A stretch of DNA of 64,000 nt from Cereibacter_A sp052244495 (GTDB lineage: Bacteria; Pseudomonadota; Alphaproteobacteria; Rhodobacterales; Rhodobacteraceae), in the NCBI GenBank assembly GCA_052244495.1, contig JBQPXH010000004.1, one strand, 5' to 3'. Each line of letters starts with the position of its first letter. The first letter of the stretch is position 1. Shown here one piece after another: positions 1 to 8,290 of the stretch. The notes beneath the pieces were generated by a model. That model worked only from the letters and a program-made list of their open reading frames with translations, did no database searches and was not told the origin of the DNA. The position numbers were made by a program, and so were the translations under genes.

Positions 1-333
1 GGGCCGCTGAAGATCAAGATCTCGGGCTGCATCAATGCCTGCGGCCACCACCATGTCGGTCATATCGGGATCCTCGGCCTCGACCGTGCGGGCGTGGAGA
101 ACTACCAGATCACGCTCGGCGGCGACGGGACCGAGACGGCCACGATCGGCGAGAAGACCGGCCCGGGCTTTGCCTATGACGAGATCGTGCCCGCCATCGA
201 GCGGATCGTCCGCGCCTATCTCGAGGTCCGGAGCGAAGCTTCCGAGACCTTCCTGCAAACGCTGCGGCGCGTGGGGCCCGCGCCCTTCAAGGCCGCGCTC
301 TACAATGGGGAAGGCGCCAAGGATGCTGCGTGA
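1..333 (+). CDS. cysI: Nitrite/sulfite reductase, C-terminal fragment (probable assimilatory sulfite reductase)
   Basis: The reading frame is open from the first base, so only the last 110 residues are present and the true start lies outside the window. The fragment begins at the second cysteine pair of the siroheme/[4Fe-4S] site (ISGCINACGHHHVGHIG, C-x3-C), the hallmark of the sulfite/nitrite reductase hemoprotein family, which carries out six-electron reduction of sulfite to sulfide. The adjacent APS reductase gene points to sulfite rather than nitrite as substrate (inference). The stop overlaps the start of cysH by 11 bases, so the genes are translationally coupled. Confidence 0.88.
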   Translation, partial: GPLKIKISGCINACGHHHVGHIGILGLDRAGVENYQITLGGDGTETATIGEKTGPGFAYDEIVPAIERIVRAYLEVRSEASETFLQTLRRVGPAPFKAALYNGEGAKDAA

Positions 334-1081
334 GGTCCCGCAGGGCACGGTGGCCGACCGGGTCGCCGCGCTGAACACCCGCTACAAGCACCACGGCGCG
401 ACCGCCGTGCTCGAACATGCGCTGAAGGACGCGGACCTGGGCCGGGTTGCCCTGGTTTCGTCCTTCGGGGCCGAGTCGGTGGTGCTTCTGCATCTCGTGT
501 CGGTCATCGCGCCGGAGACGCCGGTGATCTTCATCGACACGCGGATGCTGTTCCAGGAGACACTCGACTACCAGCGCCAGCTGGCCGATACGCTGCATCT
601 CTGCGACGTCCGCACGATCCGGGCGACGCAGCCGCGCATTTCCTTCGAGGATCCGGACGGCACGCTGAACCAGTACAACACGGATGCCTGCTGCGCCGTC
701 CGCAAGGTCGAGCCGCTGGAGCGGGCGCTTCGGCACTTCGACGGCTGGATCACGGGGCGCAAGCGCTACCAGAGCGGCAGCCGGGCCGCGGTCGAGTTCT
801 TCGAAGCCGAGGACGACAGGCGGATCAAGGTGAACCCGCTCGCCCACTGGGGCCGCGAGGATCTCGAGGAATACATCTCGAACAACAACCTGCCGCGGCA
901 CCCGCTGGTGGCGAAGGGCTATCCGTCCATCGGTTGCGAGCCCTGCACCTCGCCGGTGGCCGAGGGCGAGGATCCTCGTGCCGGGCGCTGGCGCGGCAGC
1001 GCCAAGACCGAATGCGGCATCCATTTCATCAACGGTCGCGCGGTGCGCGGGCCGGTGACCAAGGAGGAGGACGCAGCATGA
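323..1081 (+). CDS. cysH: Adenylyl-sulfate (APS/PAPS) reductase, iron-sulfur type
   Basis: The 252-residue product reduces activated sulfate to sulfite in assimilatory sulfate reduction. An N-terminal PP-loop (SSFGAESVVLLHL) binds the nucleotide. Cysteine pairs in DACCAVRKVEPL and GCEPC are the [4Fe-4S] ligands of the APS-reductase subclass, and the C-terminal ECGIHF holds the catalytic cysteine. The two CC/CxxC pairs favour APS over PAPS as substrate (family knowledge). I chose ATG 323 because GGGGAAGG lies about 8 bases upstream. An in-frame ATG at 305 is the alternative and would overlap cysI further. The stop overlaps the next gene as ATGA. Confidence 0.93.
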   Translation: MLREVPQGTVADRVAALNTRYKHHGATAVLEHALKDADLGRVALVSSFGAESVVLLHLVSVIAPETPVIFIDTRMLFQETLDYQRQLADTLHLCDVRTIRATQPRISFEDPDGTLNQYNTDACCAVRKVEPLERALRHFDGWITGRKRYQSGSRAAVEFFEAEDDRRIKVNPLAHWGREDLEEYISNNNLPRHPLVAKGYPSIGCEPCTSPVAEGEDPRAGRWRGSAKTECGIHFINGRAVRGPVTKEEDAA

Positions 1082-1485
1082 GCGTCATCGTCACCGACAA
1101 GGGCTTCGCGAAGGACGACTGGGCGGGCGAAATCGCCCCTCTCGACGCGCTGCCCGACGGAGCGGAGGCCGTCGATCTGGCCAATACCGACGATCCGGCG
1201 CGGCTCGGCAACCGGCTGGAGCAGCTCGGCCTCATCCGCATCGCCTTTCCCTCCTTCAGCGACGGGCGCGGCTTCACTCTGGCCAAGCGGCTGCGGCGGA
1301 TGGGCTACCAGGGCCGGCTGCGCGCGCACGGTCCGCTGATCGCGGATCAGTACGCCATGGCCCGCCGTTCCGGCTTCGACGAGGTGGAGATCCCCGACGA
1401 TCTGGCCGCCCGCCAGCCCGAGGACCAGTGGCTCTTCCGGGCCGACTGGCAAAACCATGACTATCAGTCGCAGCTTAAAGGCTGA
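1078..1485 (+). CDS. DUF934 family protein, sulfate-assimilation accessory
   Basis: This is a 135-residue soluble protein coupled to cysH by a 4-base ATGA overlap, with AAGGAGGA just upstream of its ATG. It matches the short DUF934 proteins that sit beside cysI/cysH in many alpha- and betaproteobacteria. The conserved LGLIRIAFPSFSDGRGF and LRRMGYQGRLRAHG stretches are visible. The molecular role is not established; proposed roles include an electron-transfer or assembly partner of sulfite reductase. No cysteine motif or membrane segment is seen. It belongs to the cysI-cysH operon and is followed by fpr after 62 bases. Confidence 0.85.
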   Translation: MSVIVTDKGFAKDDWAGEIAPLDALPDGAEAVDLANTDDPARLGNRLEQLGLIRIAFPSFSDGRGFTLAKRLRRMGYQGRLRAHGPLIADQYAMARRSGFDEVEIPDDLAARQPEDQWLFRADWQNHDYQSQLKG

Positions 1486-1547
1486 TTCCGCCCTTTCTTC
1501 GCCGGGTGCGAAGTTTTACTGAAAGAGCGGACCAAGGGGACCGAGCC

Positions 1548-2354
1548 ATGAACCAGAACGCCGCCATTGTGAAGACCCTGCCCGATGCGCAGACCGTGAC
1601 CACGGTGCAGCATTGGACGGACCGTCTCTTTTCCTTCCGCGTGACCCGTCCGCAGTCGCTGCGGTTCCGCTCGGGCGAGTTCGTGATGATCGGACTGCTC
1701 GACGAGCGCGGCAAGCCGATCATGCGCGCCTATTCCATCGCCTCGCCGAATTGGGACGAAGAGCTCGAGTTCTACTCGATCAAGGTGCCGGACGGACCGC
1801 TGACCTCGCGGCTTCAGCACATCCAGCCGGGCGATCAGATCATCCTGCGGCCGAAGCCCGTGGGGACGCTCGTCCTCGACGCCCTGCTGCCCGGCAAGCG
1901 GATCTGGTTCCTTGCGACCGGGACGGGCATTGCGCCCTTCGCCTCGCTGATGCGCGACCCTGACACCTACGAGCGTTACGAGCAGGTGATCATGATGCAC
2001 ACCTGCCGCGAGAAGGCCGAGCTGGAATACGGCCGGCAACTGGTCGAGAGCCTCAAGGACGACCCGCTGATCGGCGAGATGGTGGGCGACAAGCTGCTCT
2101 ACTATCCGACCACCACGCGCGAGACCTCGGACCGGATGGGCCGGATCACCGACAACCTCACCTCGGGCAAGGTGTTCGAGGATCTGGGCGTGCCGGTGAT
2201 GAACATGGCCGAGGACCGCGCCATGGTCTGTGGATCGCTCCAGTTCAACCTGGACGTCAAGACCGTGCTGGAAGGCTACGGCCTCCGCGAGGGTGCCAAT
2301 TCCGAGCCGCTGGAATACGTGGTCGAGAAAGCCTTCGTCGGCGACGGCATCTGA
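1548..2354 (+). CDS. fpr: Ferredoxin/flavodoxin-NADP(+) reductase
   Basis: The 268-residue FAD enzyme moves electrons between NADPH and ferredoxin or flavodoxin. The FAD-binding RAYSIASP motif (about residues 65-72) and the NADP-binding GTGIAPFASL motif (about 124-133) are present. The C-terminus EKAFVGDGI has the extension seen in bacterial class FPRs, including the Rhodobacter capsulatus enzyme of similar length. The start at ATG 1548 has AAGGGGA seven bases upstream. Here it probably supplies electrons to sulfite reductase or serves oxidative-stress defence (inference). A strong hairpin follows the stop. Confidence 0.95.
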   Translation: MNQNAAIVKTLPDAQTVTTVQHWTDRLFSFRVTRPQSLRFRSGEFVMIGLLDERGKPIMRAYSIASPNWDEELEFYSIKVPDGPLTSRLQHIQPGDQIILRPKPVGTLVLDALLPGKRIWFLATGTGIAPFASLMRDPDTYERYEQVIMMHTCREKAELEYGRQLVESLKDDPLIGEMVGDKLLYYPTTTRETSDRMGRITDNLTSGKVFEDLGVPVMNMAEDRAMVCGSLQFNLDVKTVLEGYGLREGANSEPLEYVVEKAFVGDGI

Positions 2355-2381
2355 GCCCCGACAGGAAAATCCGGAAGACCC

Positions 2382-2417
2382 ATGCCGCGCGTCCCCACGC
2401 GCGGCATTCGCATTCTT
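2382..2417 (+). terminator. Rho-independent-like terminator after fpr
   Basis: A perfect 10-bp stem (ATGCCGCGCG at 2382-2391 with CGCGCGGCAT at 2398-2407) and a 6-base loop lie 28 bases after the fpr stop. A short T-containing tail (TCGCATTCTT) follows. It probably ends the sulfate-assimilation operon. Confidence 0.7.
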
Positions 2418-2485
2418 AACCGCCAACGGGGCCCGAGCAGGACCGGTCGGGAGGGCAAGGCGACGAGACTCGGTGTCGCTCGGAA

Positions 2486-2509
2486 GGCCGGCCACAGGTC
2501 CGGCCGGCC
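2486..2509 (-). terminator. GC-rich hairpin downstream of the alanine-rich protein gene
   Basis: Two GGCCGGCC octamers (2486-2493 and 2502-2509) flank an 8-base loop immediately after the stop of the minus-strand gene at 2515. No clear U-run is visible, so termination is inferred from position and stability. It could also back up the fpr terminator on the other strand. Confidence 0.4.
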
Positions 2510-2514
2510 AACAT

Positions 2515-3165
2515 TCACTCGACCGCGCTCGTCTCGCCTTCGAGGTTGGAAGGCTCCAGCCCCAGCGATGTCCGCACCGTCTCCAATGCCGAGCCGAGAA
2601 GCTCTGGCGTCGACTCGGCGGCATTGATCGTGTTCTTGAGACGCTCCTTGGTGGCAGCGTCGAGGTCGGATGACTCGATCATCGCATCCACCCTCTCGCG
2701 GTCGAAGGTTTCGACCCGAAGGAGATCCTGTGGCAGCAGTTCGTCCGCCGCATCTGCGGCATTCCGAGCCGCGAGGGTTGCCGCGGCCGCCGCTTCACGC
2801 GCAGCCTCCACCGCCGCATCCGCGGCCGAAGACGCGGCCTCGCCAGCCGTCCGGGCGGCCTCCTTCGTCGCATCTGCGGCGGCAGCGGCGGCATCCGACG
2901 CGGCTGCGGTCGCCGCATCGGCCGCGGCCGCCGCGTCCGAGGCAGCCCTCGCCGCCGCGTCCTCAGTTTCCGTTGCGGCAGCCTCCGCCTCTTCTCCGGC
3001 AGCTTCGGCCGCCCGACGGGCCTCTTCGGCAGCGCGGGCCGCCTCCTCCTCCGCCGATCGCGCGGCTTCCGCAGCCTCTTCCTGTGGGAGGTAGCCATAC
3101 TGGTACCAGCCGAAGCCCGCGGCCACGAGCAACACGAGCCCGACGATGATCGCAATCCTGTTCAT
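2515..3165 (-). CDS. Alanine-rich membrane-anchored coiled-coil protein of unknown function
   Basis: The 216-residue product begins MNRIAIIVGLVLLVAAGFGW, a single N-terminal membrane segment or uncleaved signal anchor. About 110 residues of Ala/Glu/Asp/Arg-rich repeats follow (AARAAEEARRAAEAA, AASDAAAAADAATAA and similar), predicting a long amphipathic helix or coiled coil. The last 60 residues (RVETFDRERVDAMIESSDLD) are less biased and look like a small helical domain. The start at 3165 has GGAGACAG upstream; an upstream in-frame ATG at 3201 lacks this. It is divergent from infC. I do not recognise a named family; the build suggests a periplasmic spacer or stress-protection protein (inference only). 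Confidence 0.75.
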   Translation of the reverse strand: MNRIAIIVGLVLLVAAGFGWYQYGYLPQEEAAEAARSAEEEAARAAEEARRAAEAAGEEAEAAATETEDAAARAASDAAAAADAATAAASDAAAAAADATKEAARTAGEAASSAADAAVEAAREAAAAATLAARNAADAADELLPQDLLRVETFDRERVDAMIESSDLDAATKERLKNTINAAESTPELLGSALETVRTSLGLEPSNLEGETSAVE

Positions 3166-3266
3166 TCTGTCTCCGTCCTGCGGCGGCACTTTCGCCTGCA
3201 CCGGGAAAACGCTGCGATGCCGCAGGCCGTTCCCCCGGATCAGCCGCAGTTCCGGCCCGATTCAGG

Positions 3267-3295
3267 TTGAAAGGCATCGGTGGGGACACTATTTT
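3267..3295 (+). promoter_or_regulatory. Candidate sigma-70-type promoter for infC
   Basis: TTGAAA (3267-3272) and TATTTT (3290-3295) are separated by exactly 17 bases, close to the housekeeping consensus. This would place the transcript start near 3302 and give a leader of about 30 bases before the proposed ATA start at 3333. It overlaps all other in-frame near-cognate starts, arguing against their use. Confidence 0.55.
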
Positions 3296-3332
3296 GCGCC
3301 GCACATTTGCCAACTGCACAAGGAACGCCACC

Positions 3333-3878
3333 ATAGCCCGCAGACCCCACAACGCCCCGCCGCAACGCGAAACGGGCCCCCGTGTAAACGAGCGCATCCG
3401 CTGCCCCGAGGTTCGCCTGATCGGCGCCAATGGCGAGAACATCGGGATCGTCACCCCCTCGCGCGCCATGATGATGGCCGAAGAGGCGGGGCTTGATCTG
3501 GTGGAGATCTCGCCGAACGCGGAACCGCCGGTCTGCAAGATCATGGACTTCGGCAAGTTCAAGTACGAGCAGCAGAAACGCGAGGCCGAGGCCCGCAAGA
3601 AGCAGCACATCATCGAAATCAAGGAGATCAAGTTCCGTCCCGGGACCGATATCCACGATTTCGAAGTGAAGATGCGCTCGGTGCTGAAGTTCCTCAGCGA
3701 AGGCGACAAGGTGAAGGTCACCCTGCGCTTCCGTGGTCGCGAGATGGCGCACCAGGAACTCGGTCTGGAACTGCTGAACCGCGTAGCGGCTCAGGTCTCG
3801 GAAGCCGAAGCCGGCAAGGTCGAGGCGATGCCGAAACTCGAAGGCCGCCAGATGGTGATGATGATCGCTCCCAAATAG
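3333..3878 (+). CDS. infC: Translation initiation factor IF-3 (probable ATA start codon)
   Basis: IF-3 binds the 30S subunit, prevents premature 50S joining and checks start codon and initiator tRNA. The product is 181 residues; the family motifs RVNERI, EAGLDLVEISPNAEPPVCKIMD (split across the N-domain end), and FRGREMAHQELG are clear. No in-frame ATG or GTG exists upstream. ATA at 3333 has AAGGA eight bases before it and gives an N-terminus of typical length (MARRPHNAPP). A rare start codon in infC is known to mediate autoregulation by IF-3 itself (AUU in E. coli). Here the codon appears to be ATA. A strong hairpin follows the stop. Confidence 0.93.
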   Translation: MARRPHNAPPQRETGPRVNERIRCPEVRLIGANGENIGIVTPSRAMMMAEEAGLDLVEISPNAEPPVCKIMDFGKFKYEQQKREAEARKKQHIIEIKEIKFRPGTDIHDFEVKMRSVLKFLSEGDKVKVTLRFRGREMAHQELGLELLNRVAAQVSEAEAGKVEAMPKLEGRQMVMMIAPK

Positions 3879-3902
3879 GCGAGCGTCCCGTCGCGCGACC
3901 GC

Positions 3903-3933
3903 AAAGGGGGCCATGGGCCCCCTTTCCGCTTCT
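3903..3933 (+). terminator. Terminator after infC, possibly bidirectional
   Basis: A perfect 10-bp stem (AAAGGGGGCC 3903-3912, GGCCCCCTTT 3916-3925) with a 3-base ATG loop lies 25 bases after the infC stop and just beyond the end of the convergent minus-strand gene at 3949. The A-tract and T-tract at the two stem bases would serve both strands. Confidence 0.75.
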
Positions 3934-3948
3934 GGCGGGGCATGGGCG

Positions 3949-4953
3949 TCAGCCCTTCCGCTCTCGCGGTTGGGGACGGATGGGGATCTCCTTCAGAAGC
4001 CCGCCCACCCCCATTGCGGCGATCTCTTGGTCGCCGACCTCCAACCCGCATGCCAGCCGCTCGAGAACCCAGTCGGCCCCGTTCAGCGCCGGAGACCGGG
4101 CGCAACCGGGAAGCCCGATCACCGGCCGCGCGCCGAGGCGGCCGTGGAACAGGAGGTTGCCCGGATCCACCGGCATGCCGAACCTGCGGACCACGCCTCC
4201 GGCCCGGCGCAGCGCCTCGGGCGCCGTGTCGTAAAGGTCCGAGGTGGCCGAGCCGGTGAGGATCAGCAGCACCTCGCCCGGCATCCGCGCCAGAGCCTCG
4301 GCCATCGCACCTGTCTCATGGGCGGTCGTCGCCACCTCGGCGAGCGCGATCCCCAGTGCGGCCAGCCGTTTCTCGACAGCGCGGCGGCCCTTCGCCGACA
4401 GCTTCGCGTCCTGCCCGGGAACTTCGGTGAGCAGCAGGCCGGCGGTGCGCCGGATCACCGGCAGGATGCGCAGCGCCTCGCGGGCCAGCGCCTCCGCCTG
4501 CGACAGCGACGCCTCCGCGACACCGTAGGCGATCATCTTCACGGTACCCACGAGCATCCCCGGCTCGACCCGCACGAGGGGCGCCAGCGTCGCCAGCGTG
4601 ATCGTCGGATCGATCCGGTTGAGCGCGTGGATCCGGTCCACATCGAGCGTGACGAGCCCCGGCCCCGTCGCATTCAGGTTCACCCGCCCAGTGAACGCCG
4701 CCGACCGCGAAAGCCCGGCCGCGCGTTCATCCGGAACCAGCGCCGCGGCAAGACGGGACGCCGCCGCATCCTCTGCCACGTCATCCGGTCCGAGTTGCGC
4801 GACCGTGACTTCCGTCACCCCCGCCGCGCCAAGAGCCTCGATCTCTCCCGCTCCGAGTACGAGGCCCTTTCGCAACCTTCCCTCTGGCAGGACGAGCGAA
4901 TGGGCGAGAATGCAGCCCGCGGCTTCCTCCAGCGGGACGGCTCCGAAGCGCAT
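3949..4953 (-). CDS. Molybdopterin-binding (MoCF/MoeA-like) protein
   Basis: The 334-residue protein begins like MoeA and cofactor-insertion proteins (MRFGAVPLEEAAGCILAHS). It carries a C-terminal molybdopterin-binding fold with LILTGSATSDLYDTAPEAL and PGNLLFHGRLGARPVIGLPG, the segments that contact molybdopterin in MogA/MoeA proteins. It is shorter than MoeA (about 400 residues), so it is probably a helper in molybdenum-enzyme maturation rather than the housekeeping MoeA. Its ATG overlaps the stop of the upstream xdhC-family gene (TGATG), so the pair is one unit. That pairing is typical of genes that mature xanthine/CO-dehydrogenase-type enzymes. None of those enzymes is in the window. Confidence 0.8.
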   Translation of the reverse strand: MRFGAVPLEEAAGCILAHSLVLPEGRLRKGLVLGAGEIEALGAAGVTEVTVAQLGPDDVAEDAAASRLAAALVPDERAAGLSRSAAFTGRVNLNATGPGLVTLDVDRIHALNRIDPTITLATLAPLVRVEPGMLVGTVKMIAYGVAEASLSQAEALAREALRILPVIRRTAGLLLTEVPGQDAKLSAKGRRAVEKRLAALGIALAEVATTAHETGAMAEALARMPGEVLLILTGSATSDLYDTAPEALRRAGGVVRRFGMPVDPGNLLFHGRLGARPVIGLPGCARSPALNGADWVLERLACGLEVGDQEIAAMGVGGLLKEIPIRPQPRERKG

Positions 4954-5924
4954 CAGCCGCGCCTCAGCCGCTCGGTGATCTGGGCAAGGATCGAGAGCGC
5001 GATCTCGGCCGGGCTGCGCGCGCCGATGTCGAGGCCGACCGGAGCGTGGATCCGGGCGATCTGCTCTTCCGCGACGCCTGCAGCACGGAGCCGGTCGAGC
5101 CGCTTGCCGTGGGTCCGCGGCGAGCCGAGGCAGCCGATGTAGAAGGCAGGCGAGGAAAAGGCGGCAAGAATGGCCGGATCGTCGAGCTTGGGATCATGCG
5201 TCAGCGTCACCACCGCTGTCCGGCCGTCCGGTGCGAGGCGGTCAAGAGCCTCGTCGGGCCAATCCTCGAGGATCGTCTCGCCGGGGAACCGCTCGGCCGA
5301 GCCGAAGGCGCTGCGCGGATCCACCAGCGTCGGCTGGTAGCCCGCGATCCGCGCCATGGCCAGAAGCGGTTGTGCAATATGGACGGCGCCCACCACGATC
5401 AGGCGGAGCGGAGGGTTGTGAACGCCGATGAACCAGCCGTCCTCCTCGAGCCCGGACCGATCGGACCTCAGCCGTGCGGCCGCCCGCGGATCCTCGGGAC
5501 CGAGGAGACGGTGCTCGCCGCTTTCCACGTTCACCAGCATGGCAACGGGACGCTTCGCCGCGCGGGCATCGACCAGTTCGGCCAGCAGCCCGGCAGGCAG
5601 CGCGGGCCCGACCGGCTCGACCAGGACCCGGATCGTGCCTCCGCAGGCCAGTCCCACCGCGAAGGCTTCATCGTCGGAAACGCCAAAGGTCAGCAGCCTC
5701 GGCCTGCCATCGCCAAGCGCCGCCGAGGCTTCGGCGATCACCGCACCCTCGACGCAACCGCCGGAGACGGAACCCATCATCCGGCCATCGCCCGAAATGG
5801 CGAGCTGACTTCCCGTCGGCCGCGGGGCCGAACCCCACGTCTCGATCACGGTCGCAAGCACGGCCCCCTCGCCAGCGCGATGCCATTCCAGCGCGATTTC
5901 CGGGATGTCGTCGTGGCTGGCCAA
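4953..5924 (-). CDS. XdhC/CoxI family molybdenum-enzyme maturation factor
   Basis: The 323-residue product has the XdhC N-domain with TVIETWGSAPRPTGSQLA and GSVSGGCVEGAV (cysteine in a Gly-rich loop, about residues 53-64). The C-terminal Rossmann-like domain shows RLIVVGAVHIAQPLLAMA and TVVTLTHDPKLDDPA, ending with GARSPAEIALSILAQI. XdhC proteins bind the molybdenum cofactor, promote its sulfuration and deliver it to xanthine-dehydrogenase-type apoenzymes. The gene lies just after the terminator of the ompA-like gene, so it probably has its own promoter. It is translationally coupled to the MoCF gene. The target enzyme is unknown. Confidence 0.88.
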   Translation of the reverse strand: MASHDDIPEIALEWHRAGEGAVLATVIETWGSAPRPTGSQLAISGDGRMMGSVSGGCVEGAVIAEASAALGDGRPRLLTFGVSDDEAFAVGLACGGTIRVLVEPVGPALPAGLLAELVDARAAKRPVAMLVNVESGEHRLLGPEDPRAAARLRSDRSGLEEDGWFIGVHNPPLRLIVVGAVHIAQPLLAMARIAGYQPTLVDPRSAFGSAERFPGETILEDWPDEALDRLAPDGRTAVVTLTHDPKLDDPAILAAFSSPAFYIGCLGSPRTHGKRLDRLRAAGVAEEQIARIHAPVGLDIGARSPAEIALSILAQITERLRRG

Positions 5925-5969
5925 GCGCTTCCTCCGTCTCTGCCTCCCGGATCATGCGACGGACGAAGC

Positions 5970-6007
5970 GCGGGCCGCCAGTGCCAAAAGGTGGCATGGC
6001 GGCCCGC
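5970..6007 (-). terminator. Strong terminator hairpin after the OmpA-domain gene
   Basis: A 16-bp stem with one bulged base (left arm 5970-5986, right arm 5992-6007) and a 5-base loop fills the gap between the OmpA-domain gene, which stops at 6016, and the xdhC-family start at 5924. It separates the two transcription units on the minus strand. Confidence 0.6.
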
Positions 6008-6015
6008 AGGCAGCC

Positions 6016-8118
6016 TCAGTTCGAGGCCGTCTGCATCAGCGGCGTGATGAGGCGCACCGCCACGCGGCGGTTGCGCTGCTCGGACCCGTCGGTGTCGACG
6101 CGGAGATCCTCCTCGCCGTAGCCCTGAACCACCAGGTTCTCCGGCGGCACGTCGTAATATTCGGTCAGCGCGAGCGCCACCGACTCCGCCCGCCGGTCCG
6201 AGAGCGCCAGGTTCGAGGCCGCATCACCCACCGCATCGGTGTGACCCTCGATCAGGAAGACCTCGTCGGGACGCTCGGCGACCATGTCGGCAATGGTCTG
6301 GCCCAACGCGGCAAGCTTCTCGGCCTCGTCCGGGTGGATCGCCGCAGACCCAGTGTCGAAGGTGATCTGGTCGACGTCGATCGCCGGCGCAAGCGCACGG
6401 ACCTCCTCGTATTCCCGGATCTGGCGCAGGCTATAGGTCCGGTCCATGTTGCGACCACGAGACTGTTCCAGCGCCTGGCGCAATTCGCGCGTGTCGCGGG
6501 TCTCGACGAAGCTGTAGACCGGCGCCGGTTCGGGCAGGCGCGAGACATCCACCTGCTGGACAGGGGTCAGGTCGTCGATGAGCAGCACTTCGCGCCCCTG
6601 GCTGTCGATGGCCGTCCGGCGAAGCACCCGACCCGCGGCGTCGCGGATCGTCACGATCTGCGTGCCGTCGCCACGGGTGACGACCGACCGCGTCGAGCCG
6701 TCGTCGTAGCTTTGCGTCACGACCTCCGATCCGGGACGCCGGAGCAGCGTGTCGTCATCCTTCAGCACCGAGTAAGTGCCGTCGGCCCGCTGCACCACGA
6801 CCCGGTCGCCGCTGTTCGACACAACCTCGTCGCGGTTGTTGTTCAGAAGCGCCCCGACAGCGAGACCGCCAAGCGCGAGCAGTCCGAACTTCTCGAAGTT
6901 CGACAGGCCGCCGTCGTCGTCATCGTCATCGTCGTTGTTGTTGCCGTCGAGCAGCGTGCGAAACTCCTCGTTGCTCGAGCGGCTGTTGTCCTCGGTGATC
7001 CGCTCGGCGCGATTGGCCGCGCGCCGGGCATCGCGTGCCGCCTGGCGTGCATCCTGCGCCGAGTCGGCCGCTGCGTCGGCGGATTTCTCGCCGTTCTCCT
7101 CGCTCTCGAGCGCACGGGAAAGGGCCTGCCGCGACTCTTCGCGGTTGGCGCGACGCGGACGGTCGCGGTCGGCTTCATTGTCGGCGGCATTGCGGTTCTC
7201 ACGGTCGCCTTCGGCAGCATTGCGGTTCCGGTCGCCCTGCCTGTTTTCGGCATTCTGACGGTCCCGCGCGCGATCACCGGCAGCACGCGCCGGACGGTCG
7301 CCCTCGCCCGGCCGGGCGTTCCCGTCTGCATTCCTGTTCCCGCCATCGCGGTCGGAGCGGTTGCGCTCGGCGTCCTCGGCTGCGCGTGCCGTCCCATCGC
7401 CATCGTTTTCGAGAAGCCGCCGGCGAAGTTCGTCGGCGTCAGGGCGATCTCCATCGGATCCACCAGCCTGATCCGTGGCCCGGCCCCCATCGCGGCCCTC
7501 TGCACCCCCGTCAGCGCCATCATTGCCAATGCGCGCTGCGCGATTTGCAGGACGATCACCATCGCGCGTGCCGGCGCCGTCGTCCGAACGATCCTCGCTG
7601 GCCGCGCGATTGGTCCGGCGCTCGCGGTTGGTCGCGGCATCCCCTTCCTGGGCGTTGAGACGACGATTGGAGCCCTCTTCATCGCGACCCTGTTCCGGCT
7701 CGCCGGCCCGACGAGTGGTCTCGGTATCCGCGGCGCGATTGGCCCTTCCTTCATTGCGATCCGCATTGCGCTCGGCGTTCCGCGGGCGGTTGGCACCGTC
7801 CTCGGCCGGGCGCCGATCGGCCGCGTTTCCGCCCTCGCCCTGGCCCGCACGCTGCGAACGATCGCCGTCCTGCTTTCTCTCGCGGTTCGCAGGGCGATCT
7901 GCCTGGTCGCGATCCTGCTGCCCGCCGCCCTCGGCGGCCGGGCGCTTCTTGCCCTCCTGCTTCGCAGCGGCCTCGCCGCGCTGGCGCTTGGGCGGGCACT
8001 CCTCAGGGTTCTGGGCGCAACGAGCCTCACGGCCTTCCTGGGCCATGAGGGGAAGCGGCTGGAAGGTCGACAGTGCCACCGACAGCGCGGCCGTGGTCGT
8101 CAACAGACGGCTCTTCAT
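6016..8118 (-). CDS. Secreted OmpA-domain protein with a long charged low-complexity region
   Basis: This 700-residue protein has three parts. A signal peptide (MKSRLLTTTAALSVALSTF, cleavage near LMAQ) is followed by a two-cysteine segment (ARCAQNPEECPP). About 330 residues of Arg/Asp/Asn/Ala/Gly/Glu-rich, probably disordered sequence come next, with NRAADTETTRRAGEPEQGRD as a sample. After a poly-Asp patch and a short hydrophobic stretch (FEKFGLLALGGLAVGALL), the C-terminal 120 residues are an OmpA peptidoglycan-binding domain (ITFDTGSAAIHPDE, EGHTDAVGDAASN, NRRVAVRL). It is probably anchored to peptidoglycan by this domain. The role of the polyampholytic middle is unknown. Terminators flank it on both sides, so it is likely monocistronic. 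Confidence 0.88.
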   Translation of the reverse strand: MKSRLLTTTAALSVALSTFQPLPLMAQEGREARCAQNPEECPPKRQRGEAAAKQEGKKRPAAEGGGQQDRDQADRPANRERKQDGDRSQRAGQGEGGNAADRRPAEDGANRPRNAERNADRNEGRANRAADTETTRRAGEPEQGRDEEGSNRRLNAQEGDAATNRERRTNRAASEDRSDDGAGTRDGDRPANRAARIGNDGADGGAEGRDGGRATDQAGGSDGDRPDADELRRRLLENDGDGTARAAEDAERNRSDRDGGNRNADGNARPGEGDRPARAAGDRARDRQNAENRQGDRNRNAAEGDRENRNAADNEADRDRPRRANREESRQALSRALESEENGEKSADAAADSAQDARQAARDARRAANRAERITEDNSRSSNEEFRTLLDGNNNDDDDDDDGGLSNFEKFGLLALGGLAVGALLNNNRDEVVSNSGDRVVVQRADGTYSVLKDDDTLLRRPGSEVVTQSYDDGSTRSVVTRGDGTQIVTIRDAAGRVLRRTAIDSQGREVLLIDDLTPVQQVDVSRLPEPAPVYSFVETRDTRELRQALEQSRGRNMDRTYSLRQIREYEEVRALAPAIDVDQITFDTGSAAIHPDEAEKLAALGQTIADMVAERPDEVFLIEGHTDAVGDAASNLALSDRRAESVALALTEYYDVPPENLVVQGYGEEDLRVDTDGSEQRNRRVAVRLITPLMQTASN

Positions 8119-8290
8119 CGGAAATTCCTTTCATTACCGGTCCGGCTTCCTGCGCCGGACCATTCTTGCGGCTGAAAAACTTTCCAGAACGCACAATCGT
8201 TCCAGAGGATGCGCTCGCAACGCCGCGTCGGCGGTATTCTCGGAATGCGGCTTCGGCGGTTCGGCAGCCTTCTGCCGCACGCATGAAAAA

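Noticed and set aside
3267..3332. TTG or ATT starts for infC upstream of the ATA
   Set aside because: They fall inside the best promoter match and give an N-terminus longer than the family, and their ribosome-binding sites are weaker than AAGGA before ATA.
5905..8175. A 756-residue open frame on the plus strand opposite the OmpA-domain gene
   Set aside because: It has no signal peptide or domain. The minus-strand frame has a signal peptide, an OmpA domain and flanking terminators.
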